A stretch of DNA of 64,000 nt. Source: Mariniradius saccharolyticus AK6. Its GTDB lineage: Bacteria > Bacteroidota > Bacteroidia > Cytophagales > Cyclobacteriaceae. The notes beneath the pieces were generated by a model. It did no database searches. It was given only the letters and a program-made list of their open reading frames with translations, and was not told where the DNA came from. Position 1 is the first letter of the stretch; the number at the start of each line of letters is the position of its first letter. Shown here in pieces: positions 46,006-55,382 of the stretch. The stretch lies in contig NZ_AMZY02000018.1 of the NCBI RefSeq assembly GCF_000330725.2, positions 1-64,000 on the forward strand, given 5' to 3'. Position numbers and translations under genes: made by a program.

Positions 46006-46257
46006 TTACTTCAGATTCCGTTCCTTTAGGAGCCTTTTTAGCTCTTCCTTTTCATACTTTGCCCCATTCACTATCTTGTAGATCAGATAAAGCGGTATCA
46101 AGGATAAAAATCCCAGGCTATTGTTCATAACGCTGAAAACGATGATGCCAATCAGGAATCCAACCAAAAAGGCATTGGTAATCTGGATTGACTTGAGCTT
46201 TTTTGATTCCTTCAATAATTCAGAGTCTGTGAGTTCTGAGAGTGGGCGTTGGGGCAT
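46006..46257 (-). CDS. Small two-helix membrane protein
   Basis: An 83-residue protein with a charged N-terminus (LTDSELLKESKKLKSIQI), two closely spaced membrane segments (about 28-45 and 48-66) and a basic charged tail (EELKRLLKERNLK). I recognise the general pattern as a conserved Bacteroidota small membrane protein but know no function. It stands alone between hslV and the divergent TetR-like gene. Confidence 0.65.
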   Translation of the reverse strand: MPQRPLSELTDSELLKESKKLKSIQITNAFLVGFLIGIIVFSVMNNSLGFLSLIPLYLIYKIVNGAKYEKEELKRLLKERNLK

Positions 46258-46545
46258 GGGTTATTTTTTTTAATAGCAGAAACCTTATTTGATCTAAAAA
46301 TAATAAGTCTTGGCTTTTTTTGAAAGGGTCTCGGCTTAGTTTGTGCATTGGGTTCGGTTTTTAGAAATGGAGAGGGGAAAAAGGTGGCGCAGCCGCCCTT
46401 TTTCACCTCCGTTTCAGGCCGAGGTAAACCGGTAACCGAGCCGAGTCTAGGTATATTGGAGGGTTTTTTCTGTAGTTTACCTATTTCCCCAAAATCCCAC
46501 CCAATTTTTCCTGCTTTTCTAAACTTCATACAACCTTTCTAGGTT
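46258..46545. other. Divergent intergenic region with GC-rich hairpin
   Basis: It contains an A5/T5-flanked hairpin around GGCGCAGCCGCC (about 46378-46404) followed by a GC-rich segment with CCGAGGTAAACCGGTAACCGAG. The hairpin resembles a terminator although neither flanking gene ends here, so it may belong to a small RNA or a decayed repeat. No gene is seen. Confidence 0.4.
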
Positions 46546-47235
46546 ATGTCTGCAGTTAACAAAACCAACATGGAAAAGACCGCAGCAAAGAAAACTGCCA
46601 AATCGGAACCTAAGTCCAAAATCATCGCAGGCTATATCGATTATGTATTGGAGCACGGCAAGGAACCTGCCTCCGTCTACAAATTTGCCAAGGAACTCAA
46701 AATGAAAGAGGAGGAGTTTTACGGCTATTTCACCTCTTTTGAAGCGGTCAAATCCGCCGTCTGGGGCCATTTGTTTGACACCACGATCAATAATCTCGAG
46801 TCCCAGGAAGTCTACAAGGAATACAGTGCACGGGAAAAGCTACTCGGGTTCCTCTTTACCCTCGTCGAGGAAATGAAGAAAAACCGGTCCTACCTGCTTT
46901 CCCAATATGGGGGCAAGCGGGACCTTAAAAACTTGCTTCCCGCCGAAGTCAAGACGTTCCGCAGTAAGTTCAAAGACTTCGCCAATGAGCTGATTTTGGA
47001 AGGAAAAGAAACCGAGGAGATTGCCAACCGCCCGGTCATCACCGAGCGCTATGATGAGGCATTGTGGCTTCAGGTATGGTTTGTATTCCAGTTTTGGCTA
47101 AAGGACAGCTCGGTCAATTTTGAAAAGACGGACGCTGCCATAGAAAAATCGGTGAACTTGGCCTTTGACCTGATGGGAAAAAGTGCCTTGGATACCTTTT
47201 TGGACTTTGCGAAGTTTTTATACCAGAATAAATAA
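46546..47235 (+). CDS. TetR-family-like regulator paired with UbiB kinase
   Basis: A 229-residue protein with a Lys/Ala-rich N-terminal tail (1-24) and a TetR-like helix-turn-helix (KIIAGYIDYVLEHG...SVYKFAKELKMKEEEFYGYFTSFEAVKSAVW, about 26-76). The C-terminal domain is helical. The alternative start is Met9 at 46570. The next gene, an AarF/UbiB kinase, begins eight bases after the stop with its own strong ribosome-binding site. The pair is a recurrent Bacteroidota unit; the regulator may sense lipid or quinone state, by inference. Confidence 0.8.
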   Translation: MSAVNKTNMEKTAAKKTAKSEPKSKIIAGYIDYVLEHGKEPASVYKFAKELKMKEEEFYGYFTSFEAVKSAVWGHLFDTTINNLESQEVYKEYSAREKLLGFLFTLVEEMKKNRSYLLSQYGGKRDLKNLLPAEVKTFRSKFKDFANELILEGKETEEIANRPVITERYDEALWLQVWFVFQFWLKDSSVNFEKTDAAIEKSVNLAFDLMGKSALDTFLDFAKFLYQNK

Positions 47236-47243
47236 GGAGGAAC

Positions 47244-48563
47244 GTGAAAGCAGGAGTGAAAGAACAACAGCAAATTCCAGTATCGAAAGTACAACGCGCC
47301 GCGAAGTTTATCACGACCGGAGCCAAAGTAGGGGGGAATTATGTGCGGCATTATGCCAAAAAGGTCGTGAATCCCTCCCTGACCAAGGAGGAACTGCACC
47401 AAAACAACGCGGAAGATATCTACAACAGTCTCAGCGAGTTGAAAGGGTCGGCGCTGAAGGTGGCGCAGATGATGTCCATGGACAAAAATCTATTGCCAAG
47501 GGCCTATCAGGATAAGTTTACGATGGCGCAGTATTCCGCGCCACCGCTTTCCTATCCCTTGGTGGTGAAGACGTTTCAGAAGTATTTCGGCAAGACGCCC
47601 GAGCAGCTTTTTGAGTCCTTTACCCGCTCTGCGGTCAACGCTGCCTCGATTGGACAAGTCCATCAGGCATCGAAAAGTGGCAAAAAGCTAGCCGTCAAGA
47701 TCCAATATCCGGGCGTAGCGGACGCTGTAAGTTCGGATTTGAAGTTGGTGCGGCCTTTTGCCTTGCGCCTGCTCAATATGAACGAACGCGAACTTGACCA
47801 CTATATGGCGGAGGTGGAAGAAAAGCTGCTGGAGGAGACGGATTATTTGTTGGAGGTGAAGCGTTCAAGGGAAATATCCCAAGCTTGCGCGCACCTGACG
47901 GATTTGGCTTTTCCGAAGTATTACGACGATATGAGTTCGGACAGGATTATCACCATGGACTGGATTGATGGACTGCATATCAAGGAATGGCTCGATACCA
48001 GTCCAAGCCAAGAGGCAAAAAACAGGGTAGGGCAGGCGCTTTGGGACTTTTACCACCACCAAGTCCACAACCTCAAGCAGGTACACGCGGATCCACATCC
48101 CGGTAACTTCATTATCCAAACGGACGGAAAGTTGGGAATCATCGACTTTGGTTGTGTAAAGGTGATTCCGGAAGACTTCTACAGTGGGTATTTTTCATTG
48201 ATCAAAAGGGATCTCCTTATCAATGAAGAGGAGCTCAATGCGATATTTTACGGCCTTGAATTTATCAGTGACAAGGATTCCGAAGAGGAAAAGGCCTATT
48301 TCAAGGGTGTGTTCAAGGAAATGATTTCCTTATTGGGCAAACCCTTCCATGTCGAGCGGTTTGACTTTGCGGACGACAGCTACTTTGAGCAGATTTTCCG
48401 GTTGGGAGATAGGATTTCCAATGACAAAATGTTCCGCAAATCAAGACAGGCACGTGGTTCCCGCCATGGCTTGTACATCAACAGGACTTACTTTGGTCTT
48501 TACAATTTGCTCAATCAGCTACAGGCCAACGTCGATACGACGAAGCCGGAGTGGTTGAAATAG
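47244..48563 (+). CDS. AarF/UbiB (ABC1) family atypical kinase
   Basis: A 439-residue protein with an atypical protein-kinase-like fold; relatives are needed for ubiquinone or other isoprenoid lipid handling. Family landmarks are KGSALKVAQMMSMD (the KxGQ-like inhibitory motif, here KVAQ), AASIGQVHQA (Ala-rich loop), AVKIQYPGV (Lys of the ATP site), and VHADPHPGNFII then GIIDFGCVK (catalytic and metal Asp). The start is GTG at 47244, supported by AAGGAGG seven bases upstream, unusually strong for this phylum. A terminator follows. Confidence 0.9.
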   Translation: MKAGVKEQQQIPVSKVQRAAKFITTGAKVGGNYVRHYAKKVVNPSLTKEELHQNNAEDIYNSLSELKGSALKVAQMMSMDKNLLPRAYQDKFTMAQYSAPPLSYPLVVKTFQKYFGKTPEQLFESFTRSAVNAASIGQVHQASKSGKKLAVKIQYPGVADAVSSDLKLVRPFALRLLNMNERELDHYMAEVEEKLLEETDYLLEVKRSREISQACAHLTDLAFPKYYDDMSSDRIITMDWIDGLHIKEWLDTSPSQEAKNRVGQALWDFYHHQVHNLKQVHADPHPGNFIIQTDGKLGIIDFGCVKVIPEDFYSGYFSLIKRDLLINEEELNAIFYGLEFISDKDSEEEKAYFKGVFKEMISLLGKPFHVERFDFADDSYFEQIFRLGDRISNDKMFRKSRQARGSRHGLYINRTYFGLYNLLNQLQANVDTTKPEWLK

Positions 48564-48564
48564 A

Positions 48565-48595
48565 AAAAGGCCTTTGGACATTCCAAGGGCCTTTT
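48565..48595 (+). terminator. AarF/UbiB gene terminator
   Basis: AAAAGGCCTTTGGA / TCCAAGGGCCTTTT, a 14-bp stem with one G-T wobble and a 3-nt loop, followed by CTTTTT. It starts two bases after the stop. Confidence 0.92.
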
Positions 48596-48635
48596 CTTTT
48601 TGATTCTTGTTGTTTTTTTGGATAGACTTCTCTTT

Positions 48636-49111
48636 GTCATTTCGACGAAGGAGAAATCTATGGGGGTTGTTGTTATGATAAGTGTTGATTAGATCCCTCG
48701 TTCCTCGGGATGACCAAGTGAGGTTTTCGCCATCGTCCAGGGTTCATTTTTGGATCGGCTTCTGTTTGTCATTTCGACGAAGGAGAAATCCATCGGGAGT
48801 ATTGATTGGATAAGGGTTGATTAGATCCCTCGGTCCTCGGGATGACCAATTGAAGGTTTCGCCATCGTCCAGGGTTTATTGTTGAGAAAGACTCTCTTTG
48901 TCATTTCGACGAAGGAGAAATCCATGGGGAGTATTGTTTCGCTTAGGGTTGATTAGATCCCTCATTCCTCGGGATGACGAAGAGAGGTTTTCGCCATCGT
49001 CTAGGGTTCATTGTTGGGAAAACTTCTCTTTGTCATTTCGACGAAGGAGAAATCTTTCGGAAGTCCTAGATGTTCTGGTTGCGTCTCAGACCCCTCGTTC
49101 CTCGGGATGAC
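48636..49111. repeat. Four-copy palindromic tandem array, 132-bp period
   Basis: Four 79-80-bp units start at 48636, 48768, 48900 and 49032, exactly 132 bp apart. Each opens with GTCATTTCGACGAAGGAGAA plus ATC and closes with GATCCCTCGTTCCTCGGGAT plus GAC (more diverged in unit 4). The two 23-bp ends are imperfect inverted repeats of each other (17 of 23 positions), so each unit can fold into a long hairpin. The 53-bp spacers share TTTCGCCATCGTCCAGGGTT. No ORF of note. The ends resemble dispersed Bacteroidota intergenic repeats. Confidence 0.93.
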
Positions 49112-49135
49112 GAAGAGAGGTTTGGTTCCAACTTG

Positions 49136-50095
49136 CTAAAGCGTTTCCCAAATCCGCTCGATCAATTGCTTGGTGAGCCTGATTCCTTCCGGCTCGGTTT
49201 GTTGCATGCCTTCGTACTCGATGTCGATATAGCCCTCAAAACCTGATTCCTTCACGATTCCAAGCATTTTCCCATAATCGATCTTGGTTTGTTCACCCTT
49301 TTCGTCGAAGCTGTAGGACTTGGCACTGACACCTTTGGCAAAAGGCAAAAGCGTCCTTACTCCCTCATATCTGTCAAAAACCTCCGCACAATCGTCCGCC
49401 TGTGTGCTGCCCCATTTGGCTGAGAGGCACCAATTTCCGAAGTCAGGCAATGTGCCGAGATTGGGGGCATTAAGTTCTTCGATGATGCTTTTGATCCAAA
49501 ATGGATCCGAGCTGTACAGCCCGTGGTTTTCGATCAATACATGGATATCCGACTCGGCAGCGTAGGAGCAGAGCTTTCCGAGGCTTTGGACCATGGCTTT
49601 TCGGACCTCATCCTTTGCGCCTTCCCCAAAGGCGTTGACACGGATGGAATGGCAGCCGAGGATTTTTGCGGCATCCACCCATTTGAAGTGGTTTTCGACA
49701 GCTTTTTGGCTTTCGGTATCATTGAGGTTGCCCAAGTCCCCCTCTTCATCGACCATGATCAGCAGGTTTTTGACGCCATGATCTTGGGATTTTTGCAACA
49801 TTTCCTTCCAAAAGCCCTGGTCGGTGCCCTTTTCCCGATAGAATCCATTCACATACTCCACGGCATCCAAGCCAAATTCGGATTTGGCAATTCTTGCAAA
49901 ATCAGCCGCATTCAATTCCCCGCTTTGGAAAGTACGGTGCAGGGACCATTGGGCCAAAGACAATCGGAGTGGTTTTGCGGATTCCATGGTGCTGGTGGCG
50001 GTTTGAGTAGGGCGGTTACAGGACCAAAGCGAGGGGGCAGCCAAACTGACGGCTGCTCCGATGCCAATTTTTTTCAGTGTTTTGCGTCGATCCAT
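49136..50095 (-). CDS. Exported TIM-barrel sugar isomerase/epimerase
   Basis: A 319-residue protein. The start ATG at 50095 gives MDRRKTLKKIGIGAAVSLAAPSLWSC, a twin-arginine-like signal followed by a lipobox-type Cys26, so it is probably an exported lipoprotein. The mature part is an AP-endonuclease-2-like TIM barrel (xylose isomerase superfamily) with metal-type residues in VLIENHGLYSSD and TLPDFGNW and Glu in IDIEYEGM near the end. The substrate is unknown, probably a sugar or sugar acid. It begins two bases after the sorbosone dehydrogenase stop and shares its operon. Confidence 0.87.
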   Translation of the reverse strand: MDRRKTLKKIGIGAAVSLAAPSLWSCNRPTQTATSTMESAKPLRLSLAQWSLHRTFQSGELNAADFARIAKSEFGLDAVEYVNGFYREKGTDQGFWKEMLQKSQDHGVKNLLIMVDEEGDLGNLNDTESQKAVENHFKWVDAAKILGCHSIRVNAFGEGAKDEVRKAMVQSLGKLCSYAAESDIHVLIENHGLYSSDPFWIKSIIEELNAPNLGTLPDFGNWCLSAKWGSTQADDCAEVFDRYEGVRTLLPFAKGVSAKSYSFDEKGEQTKIDYGKMLGIVKESGFEGYIDIEYEGMQQTEPEGIRLTKQLIERIWETL

Positions 50096-50097
50096 GA

Positions 50098-51228
50098 CTA
50101 CTTGCCGGAATAGGTGATTTTGTAAATGCAATTGGCCATATCGTCGGAGACCAAAAGGCTGCCGTCGGGCATTTGCAGGACGTCCACCGGTCTGCCCCAG
50201 ACGTCTTGGGTCTCATTGTTGAGCCAGCCTTCGGCAAAAACCTCCTGCTTCACAACTTTTTGGTTGCCGTCCAAAACTACCCGCGTCAGGTTGTAGCCGC
50301 TTTTTTTGCTGCGGTTCCAAGACCCATGTTTGGCAAGGATAATGTTGTTTTGGTAGGACGACGGGAACTGTTTGCCAGTGTAAAAACGCATGCCCAAGGG
50401 TGCAGTATGGGCGCCCATCTTGGCAGCGGGAGCAGTATAGGCGGATTGATCTTTTCCCTTGCCGCCAAATTCAGGATCCTTGACATCCCCGGCATGCCAA
50501 TAGGGGTAGCCGAAATGCATTCCTTTTTTTGGGGCATGGTTGAGTTCGCAATCAGGAATATCGTCGCCCATCATGTCGCGGCCATTGTCCGTAAACCACA
50601 TTTCCTTGGAGCTTGGATGCCAGGCAAAGCCAACCGTATTGCGTACGCCATGGGCAAAAACTTCCGGTTTGGGCGTCGCGCTCTTGACGTCGATGCGGGT
50701 GATGGAGGCGAAGATTTCCTCCGATTCGCAGATATTGCAGGGAGCGCCAACCGGCACATAGAGCAAGCCATCAGGTCCAAAGGCGATAAACTTCCAGCCA
50801 TGGTGCGCTTTGTCAGGGTATTTGTCGTAGACGACTTCGTAAGTCGGTTTTTCGAGATTTTTCTCGATGTTCCTGAATCGAAGGATCCTGCTGACTTCGG
50901 CTACGTACAGGTCGCCATCTTTGAACGCAACGCCATTGGGCATTCTCAGGCCCTCGGCAAGGGTAAACTTCTGGTCGGCTTTTCCGTCGCCGTTGGTGTC
51001 CTTGAGCGCATAGACGTTTTTTCCTTGACGGTTGCCCACAAAAATCACCGAGCCGTCGGCGTTCATGGCAAGCGAGCGTGCATCCGGTACATTTTCCGCC
51101 CAAACGGAGATAGAGAAGCCCGCCGGCAACTTGATCGTTTCTAGCTTGATGTCGCTTTTGGCGTTGCGCTGTCCATGGCAGGCAATGGTCAAAAGGCTGA
51201 GGAGGACGAGGAAGAGGTATTTATTCAT
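50098..51228 (-). CDS. PQQ-type sorbosone/glucose dehydrogenase-like lipoprotein
   Basis: A 376-residue beta-propeller protein. ATG 51228 gives a lipoprotein signal (MNKYLFLVLLSLLTIAC, Cys17). Propeller blocks include GLRMPNGVAFKDGDLYVAE, HHGWKFIAFGPDGLLYVPVG, HGVRNTVGFAWHPSS and FTDNGRDMMGDDIP, matching the soluble glucose/sorbosone dehydrogenase family. The active-site His (KAHHGWKF) and Arg (GVRNT) are present. No haem-c motif (CNIC lacks the His). It probably oxidises a sugar or aldose in the periplasm using PQQ, though many family members are uncharacterised. Confidence 0.88.
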   Translation of the reverse strand: MNKYLFLVLLSLLTIACHGQRNAKSDIKLETIKLPAGFSISVWAENVPDARSLAMNADGSVIFVGNRQGKNVYALKDTNGDGKADQKFTLAEGLRMPNGVAFKDGDLYVAEVSRILRFRNIEKNLEKPTYEVVYDKYPDKAHHGWKFIAFGPDGLLYVPVGAPCNICESEEIFASITRIDVKSATPKPEVFAHGVRNTVGFAWHPSSKEMWFTDNGRDMMGDDIPDCELNHAPKKGMHFGYPYWHAGDVKDPEFGGKGKDQSAYTAPAAKMGAHTAPLGMRFYTGKQFPSSYQNNIILAKHGSWNRSKKSGYNLTRVVLDGNQKVVKQEVFAEGWLNNETQDVWGRPVDVLQMPDGSLLVSDDMANCIYKITYSGK

Positions 51229-51495
51229 GGGTTTAAATTTGGGATTCAAAAAGGTCTCATAAGTCCTCAAATTAGCAAATAGATCATCATTCTCTCACAA
51301 TTAAGTGTAATGGTGGCCAATAATTTATTTGGCCACGAATACACGAATAGTTTGGTTTTGCTTTTTCTTTTTTTCATTCGCGCATTCGTGGCTTCACCCT
51401 GCTTCAATTTTCCCCACCCCAAACCAACCAACCCCCTTCAATCTAATAATCGGCCCCAAACCTAGATGAATGGGGAGAATGGTTATTTTTGCAGC

Positions 51496-53421
51496 ATGTT
51501 ATCCATCAACAATCTTTCGTACTTTATCGGTGGCAGGGCTTTGTATGAGAATGCCTCCCTGCATATCAAGCCCAAGGACAAAATCGGCCTCGTTGGCCTC
51601 AACGGTACTGGCAAGTCGACTTTGCTCAAAATCATCAATGGCGACTACCAACCCAGCGCCGGAGATATCCAAAAGGCCAAAGATTGTACCATCGGATTCC
51701 TCAACCAGGATTTGCTTTCTTACCAATCGGACGAAAGCATTCTGGATGTCGCGCTGGCGGCATTCAAGGATACCTTGAGACTTCAGGATGAGATCGACGA
51801 AGTGCTCCACCAGATGGAAACTGACCATTCGGAGGCCATCATCAACAAGCTCGCCCGCTTGCAGGACCAATTCGAAGCCAACGAAGGCTACACGATCAAA
51901 GCCAAAGCCGAGGAAGTCCTGGAAGGAATCGGCTTCAGCACCGCGGACCTCAAACGCCCACTAAGGACCTTCTCCGGCGGTTGGCGGATGCGGGTGATGC
52001 TCGCCAAGCTGCTGCTTGAGAAGCCCGCCCTGCTGATGCTCGACGAACCTACTAACCACCTTGACCTCCCTTCCATCCAATGGGTGGAAAACTACCTGCG
52101 CAACTATGAGGGCGCAGTCATCGTGGTTTCCCACGACCAGGAGTTTTTGGACAACTGCGTGTCGACGACCGTGGAAGTGTCCAACGGCAACTTGACGGTC
52201 TACGCCGGCAATTATTCCTTCTACCAAGAAGAGAAAAAGGAACGCATGGAAATCCAGCAAAACGCCTACGAAAACCAGCAACAAATGATCAAACAAACGG
52301 AGCGCTTTATCGAGCGTTTCCGTGCCAAAGCGACCAAATCCAACCAAGTCCAGTCGCGTATCAAGGCCCTTGACCGACTCGAAAGGGTAGCCGAAGTCGT
52401 GGATGACAATATTGCTGTCAATTTCAAGTTCAAATTCAGCCAAAAGTCGGGCCGCGATATCGTGGTCTTGGACCATGTCTCCAAGTCTTATGGGGACTTG
52501 GTGATTTTGAAAAATACCTCTGCCCGCATCGAAAGGGGTGATAAAATCGCCCTCATCGGTGCCAATGGCAAGGGTAAATCAACTTTGCTGCGCATCATCG
52601 ACGGTACCGAACCGATACAAGGCAAGCGCGAACACGGCTACAATGTGATCAAATCCTTCTACGCCCAGCACCAACTGGAGGCGCTCAATGTCGACAACGA
52701 GATCCTCGACGAATTGAAGCAGGAGGGAAGTGGCAAGACCGAAATCGAGCTGCGCAATGTCCTCGGCTGCTTTTTGTTTACCAATGACGATGTCTTCAAG
52801 AAAATCAAAGTCCTTTCAGGTGGGGAAAAATCGCGGGTTGCTTTGGCCAAAGCCTTGATTTCCGAAGCCAATTTTCTCCTCCTTGATGAACCGACCAACC
52901 ACCTCGACATGCAGTCGGTCAATATCCTGATACAGGCATTGCAGCAATACGAGGGCACTTTTATCACGGTCAGCCACGATAGACACTTCATCCGTGGCGT
53001 CGCCAACAAGATTTGGTACATCGAAAACAACCAAATCAAGGAATACCCGGGCACCTATGAGGAATATACCTATTGGAAATCCCAGCAGGAAGCCAACCAA
53101 GTGACCGTCAAAGAACCGCCCAAGGAAAAACCCAACGTCAAAAAGAGGGAAATCTCCCAACAGGAAATCAACCTGACCAAGAAAGAGCTCAAGAAAAAAG
53201 AGCAGGAACTGGAGCTGTTGGAGGAGAAAATCAGTACGATCGAGAGCCGCAAAAAAGCCCTTGAGGCAGAAATGGCAGATGAATCGGTCTATGCCGATTC
53301 CCAAAAACTCGCCAAAGTAAATGATGCCTATGCGAAGGTAGTGGCCGAGGAAAAAAGCCTCAACGCCACTTGGGAGAGCTTGGTAGAAACCATCAGTTCC
53401 CTGCAGGAGAATTTGGCGTAA
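51496..53421 (+). CDS. ABC-F family ATPase
   Basis: A 641-residue cytosolic protein with two fused ABC domains and no membrane segment, acting on ribosomes (translation or antibiotic protection). Walker A GLNGTGKST and GANGKGKST, signatures SGGWRMR and LSGGEKSRV, and Walker B LMLDEPTNHLD and LLDEPTNHLD are intact. The interdomain linker is about 80 residues. The C-terminal tail (about 545-640) is a Lys/Glu-rich coiled coil like that of Uup. I choose ATG 51496, as the preceding ten codons from 51466 are not family-like. Exact subtype not decided. Confidence 0.92.
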   Translation: MLSINNLSYFIGGRALYENASLHIKPKDKIGLVGLNGTGKSTLLKIINGDYQPSAGDIQKAKDCTIGFLNQDLLSYQSDESILDVALAAFKDTLRLQDEIDEVLHQMETDHSEAIINKLARLQDQFEANEGYTIKAKAEEVLEGIGFSTADLKRPLRTFSGGWRMRVMLAKLLLEKPALLMLDEPTNHLDLPSIQWVENYLRNYEGAVIVVSHDQEFLDNCVSTTVEVSNGNLTVYAGNYSFYQEEKKERMEIQQNAYENQQQMIKQTERFIERFRAKATKSNQVQSRIKALDRLERVAEVVDDNIAVNFKFKFSQKSGRDIVVLDHVSKSYGDLVILKNTSARIERGDKIALIGANGKGKSTLLRIIDGTEPIQGKREHGYNVIKSFYAQHQLEALNVDNEILDELKQEGSGKTEIELRNVLGCFLFTNDDVFKKIKVLSGGEKSRVALAKALISEANFLLLDEPTNHLDMQSVNILIQALQQYEGTFITVSHDRHFIRGVANKIWYIENNQIKEYPGTYEEYTYWKSQQEANQVTVKEPPKEKPNVKKREISQQEINLTKKELKKKEQELELLEEKISTIESRKKALEAEMADESVYADSQKLAKVNDAYAKVVAEEKSLNATWESLVETISSLQENLA

Positions 53422-53546
53422 GCTTTGGGGTTTTTCAAACCAAACCTTGTCCGTACAGCTAGCCAGGGGTAGGATTTTATTTTTCTCTTTCCTATTTTCA
53501 CAAAGTGAGACAATAAAATTCCAACTGGTCTCCTACCCATTAGCCT

Positions 53547-55382
53547 ATGAAAAAGTTTTTTCTGTTCAGCATCTTGATCTGCCTGGGCGTTTATGCCGCA
53601 TTTGCCCAAACTGGCACCAAAGAACGCATCAAAGTCCGTAGCGCCGCCCTCGCTGGCAACCTCATCGGGGATCCGGCTGACCGGGACGTGACCGTTTACC
53701 TTCCGCCCTCATACCAGGCGAATCCCAACAGGCGCTTTCCGGTGCTGTACATGCTGCATGGCTTTACAGACAACGATTCCCAATGGTTTGGCTGGGAAAA
53801 CCACTGGATCAACCTCCAAACTGTCATCGAGCAATCCATCGCCGAGGGCCTTTCCAAGGAAATGATCGTGGCGATGCCCAATGCCTACAACCGCTTCAAG
53901 GGCAGTATGTACGCGAGTTCGGCGACGATTGGTGACTGGGAAACCTTCGTCACCAAGGAATTGGTTCGGCATATCGACGCCAACTACCGCACGCTTGCCG
54001 ACAGAAGCAGCCGTGGCTTGGCGGGACACTCCATGGGAGGCTATGGCACCCTACGCTTGGGAATGAAATATCCGGATGTCTATGCGGCGATCTATGCCCT
54101 CAGCCCCTGCTGCATGGATGGCGCGGCGAACACCAATGCCGAGTTGATGACCAAATTGGAGGGTTTCACGCTTGACCAATTGCAGACTGCCACGTTTTTT
54201 GAAATCGCCACACTTGCCACTTCGGCCGCATTTGCCCCCAATCCACAGAATCCACCTTTTTACTTGGACCTTCCAGCCAAAAACGGCGAACCGCGTCAAG
54301 ATGTAATCAACAAGATCATTGCCAACCGCACGCTGAATTTTGTGGATCAATACATACCCAATCTCAAAAAACTGAAAGCCATCGCACTCGATGCCGGGCT
54401 GCAGGACCGAGGCATCAGCGAGGCGACCAAAAAACTTCACGAAGTGCTGGAATCCTATCAAATCCCGCATTTCTACGAAAGCTATGAGGGCGACCATCTC
54501 AACCGGATTGCGGAAAGGATTCGGACAAAGGCACTTCCTTTTTTCTCCAAGAACCTGCTCTTCCAGCCCGAACCCTTTTCTGAAGTCCTTGAAAACGGAG
54601 GTACCGGAAGCTATCCCGCCGTCATGGTTTCCGAAGCCTCGCTTCCCACGCACACGGTATTCAAGCCACAGGATCTTTCAAAGTTTGGCGACAAAAACAA
54701 GCTTCCCATTATCGCTTGGGGCAATGGCGCTTGCTTCGATTCGCCTTGGGAGCACGTCAATTTCCTGAATGAAGTGGCTTCCCATGGATTCTTGGTCATC
54801 GCCATCGGCACCATGCCCAAGCAAACGGAAGTCCGCTCGAAGTCCCAAAAGCTACTCGACGCCATCGACTGGGCCATTGCACAAAACGCCGATCCCAAGA
54901 GTCCCTACTACCAAAAGCTGGACACCAAAAAGATCGCCGTGAGCGGGATGTCTTGCGGTGGGCTGCAAACCCTCGAAGTCGCGGGCGATCCAAGGATTAC
55001 CACGGTTGGCGTATTCAACAGCGGTGTATTGCCCAATCCCGGTGGCGGGATGCCCGGTATGCCCCAAGTGACTAAAGCCCAACTGAACAATATCAAAGTG
55101 CCGACGCTCTACCTCTTGGGCGGGAAGTCTGACATCGCCTATGGCAACGGAATGGACGATTTTGCAAGGATCAACCATGTGCCGATTTTCGTCGGCAATC
55201 TCGACGTGGGCCACGGCGGCACCTATGGCCAAGCCCATGGAGGCGAATTTGCCCGAGTCGCTACGCATTGGTACAAGTGGCAACTGAAAGGCGACAAGGA
55301 AGCAGGAAAGCTCTTTACCGGCAAAACCCCCGGCCTGTCAAAATCCCCGGGATGGGTGGTTGAAAAGAAAAATATGGATTGA
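53547..55382 (+). CDS. Secreted tandem alpha/beta hydrolase (esterase D-like plus second hydrolase domain)
   Basis: A 611-residue protein with a signal peptide (cut after AAFAQ). The N-terminal half is an esterase D/feruloyl esterase-like domain with oxyanion region [11 protein letters not shown] and nucleophile GHSMGGYG (Ser about 157); its His is likely in EGDHLNR. The second half, from about residue 345, is a different alpha/beta hydrolase with [17 protein letters not shown] (Ser about 469) and DVGHGGTYG. It probably removes ester groups from plant or algal glycans or other esters. It stands alone; no glycan locus adjoins it. Confidence 0.88.
   Translation: MKKFFLFSILICLGVYAAFAQTGTKERIKVRSAALAGNLIGDPADRDVTVYLPPSYQANPNRRFPVLYMLHGFTDNDSQWFGWENHWINLQTVIEQSIAEGLSKEMIVAMPNAYNRFKGSMYASSATIGDWETFVTKELVRHIDANYRTLADRSSRGLAGHSMGGYGTLRLGMKYPDVYAAIYALSPCCMDGAANTNAELMTKLEGFTLDQLQTATFFEIATLATSAAFAPNPQNPPFYLDLPAKNGEPRQDVINKIIANRTLNFVDQYIPNLKKLKAIALDAGLQDRGISEATKKLHEVLESYQIPHFYESYEGDHLNRIAERIRTKALPFFSKNLLFQPEPFSEVLENGGTGSYPAVMVSEASLPTHTVFKPQDLSKFGDKNKLPIIAWGNGACFDSPWEHVNFLNEVASHGFLVIAIGTMPKQTEVRSKSQKLLDAIDWAIAQNADPKSPYYQKLDTKKIAVSGMSCGGLQTLEVAGDPRITTVGVFNSGVLPNPGGGMPGMPQVTKAQLNNIKVPTLYLLGGKSDIAYGNGMDDFARINHVPIFVGNLDVGHGGTYGQAHGGEFARVATHWYKWQLKGDKEAGKLFTGKTPGLSKSPGWVVEKKNMD

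Noticed and set aside
46378-46404. Terminator for the small membrane protein or the TetR-like gene
   Set aside because: Both genes point away from this site, so it cannot end either; it is reported only as an unexplained hairpin.
48636-49111. Possible CRISPR array
   Set aside because: The repeats are 79 bp with inverted ends, the 53-bp spacers are similar to one another and no cas gene is near.
50173-51144. 323-codon plus-strand frame opposite the sorbosone dehydrogenase gene
   Set aside because: Antisense shadow; no recognisable motif, whereas the minus frame shows propeller motifs and a lipoprotein signal.
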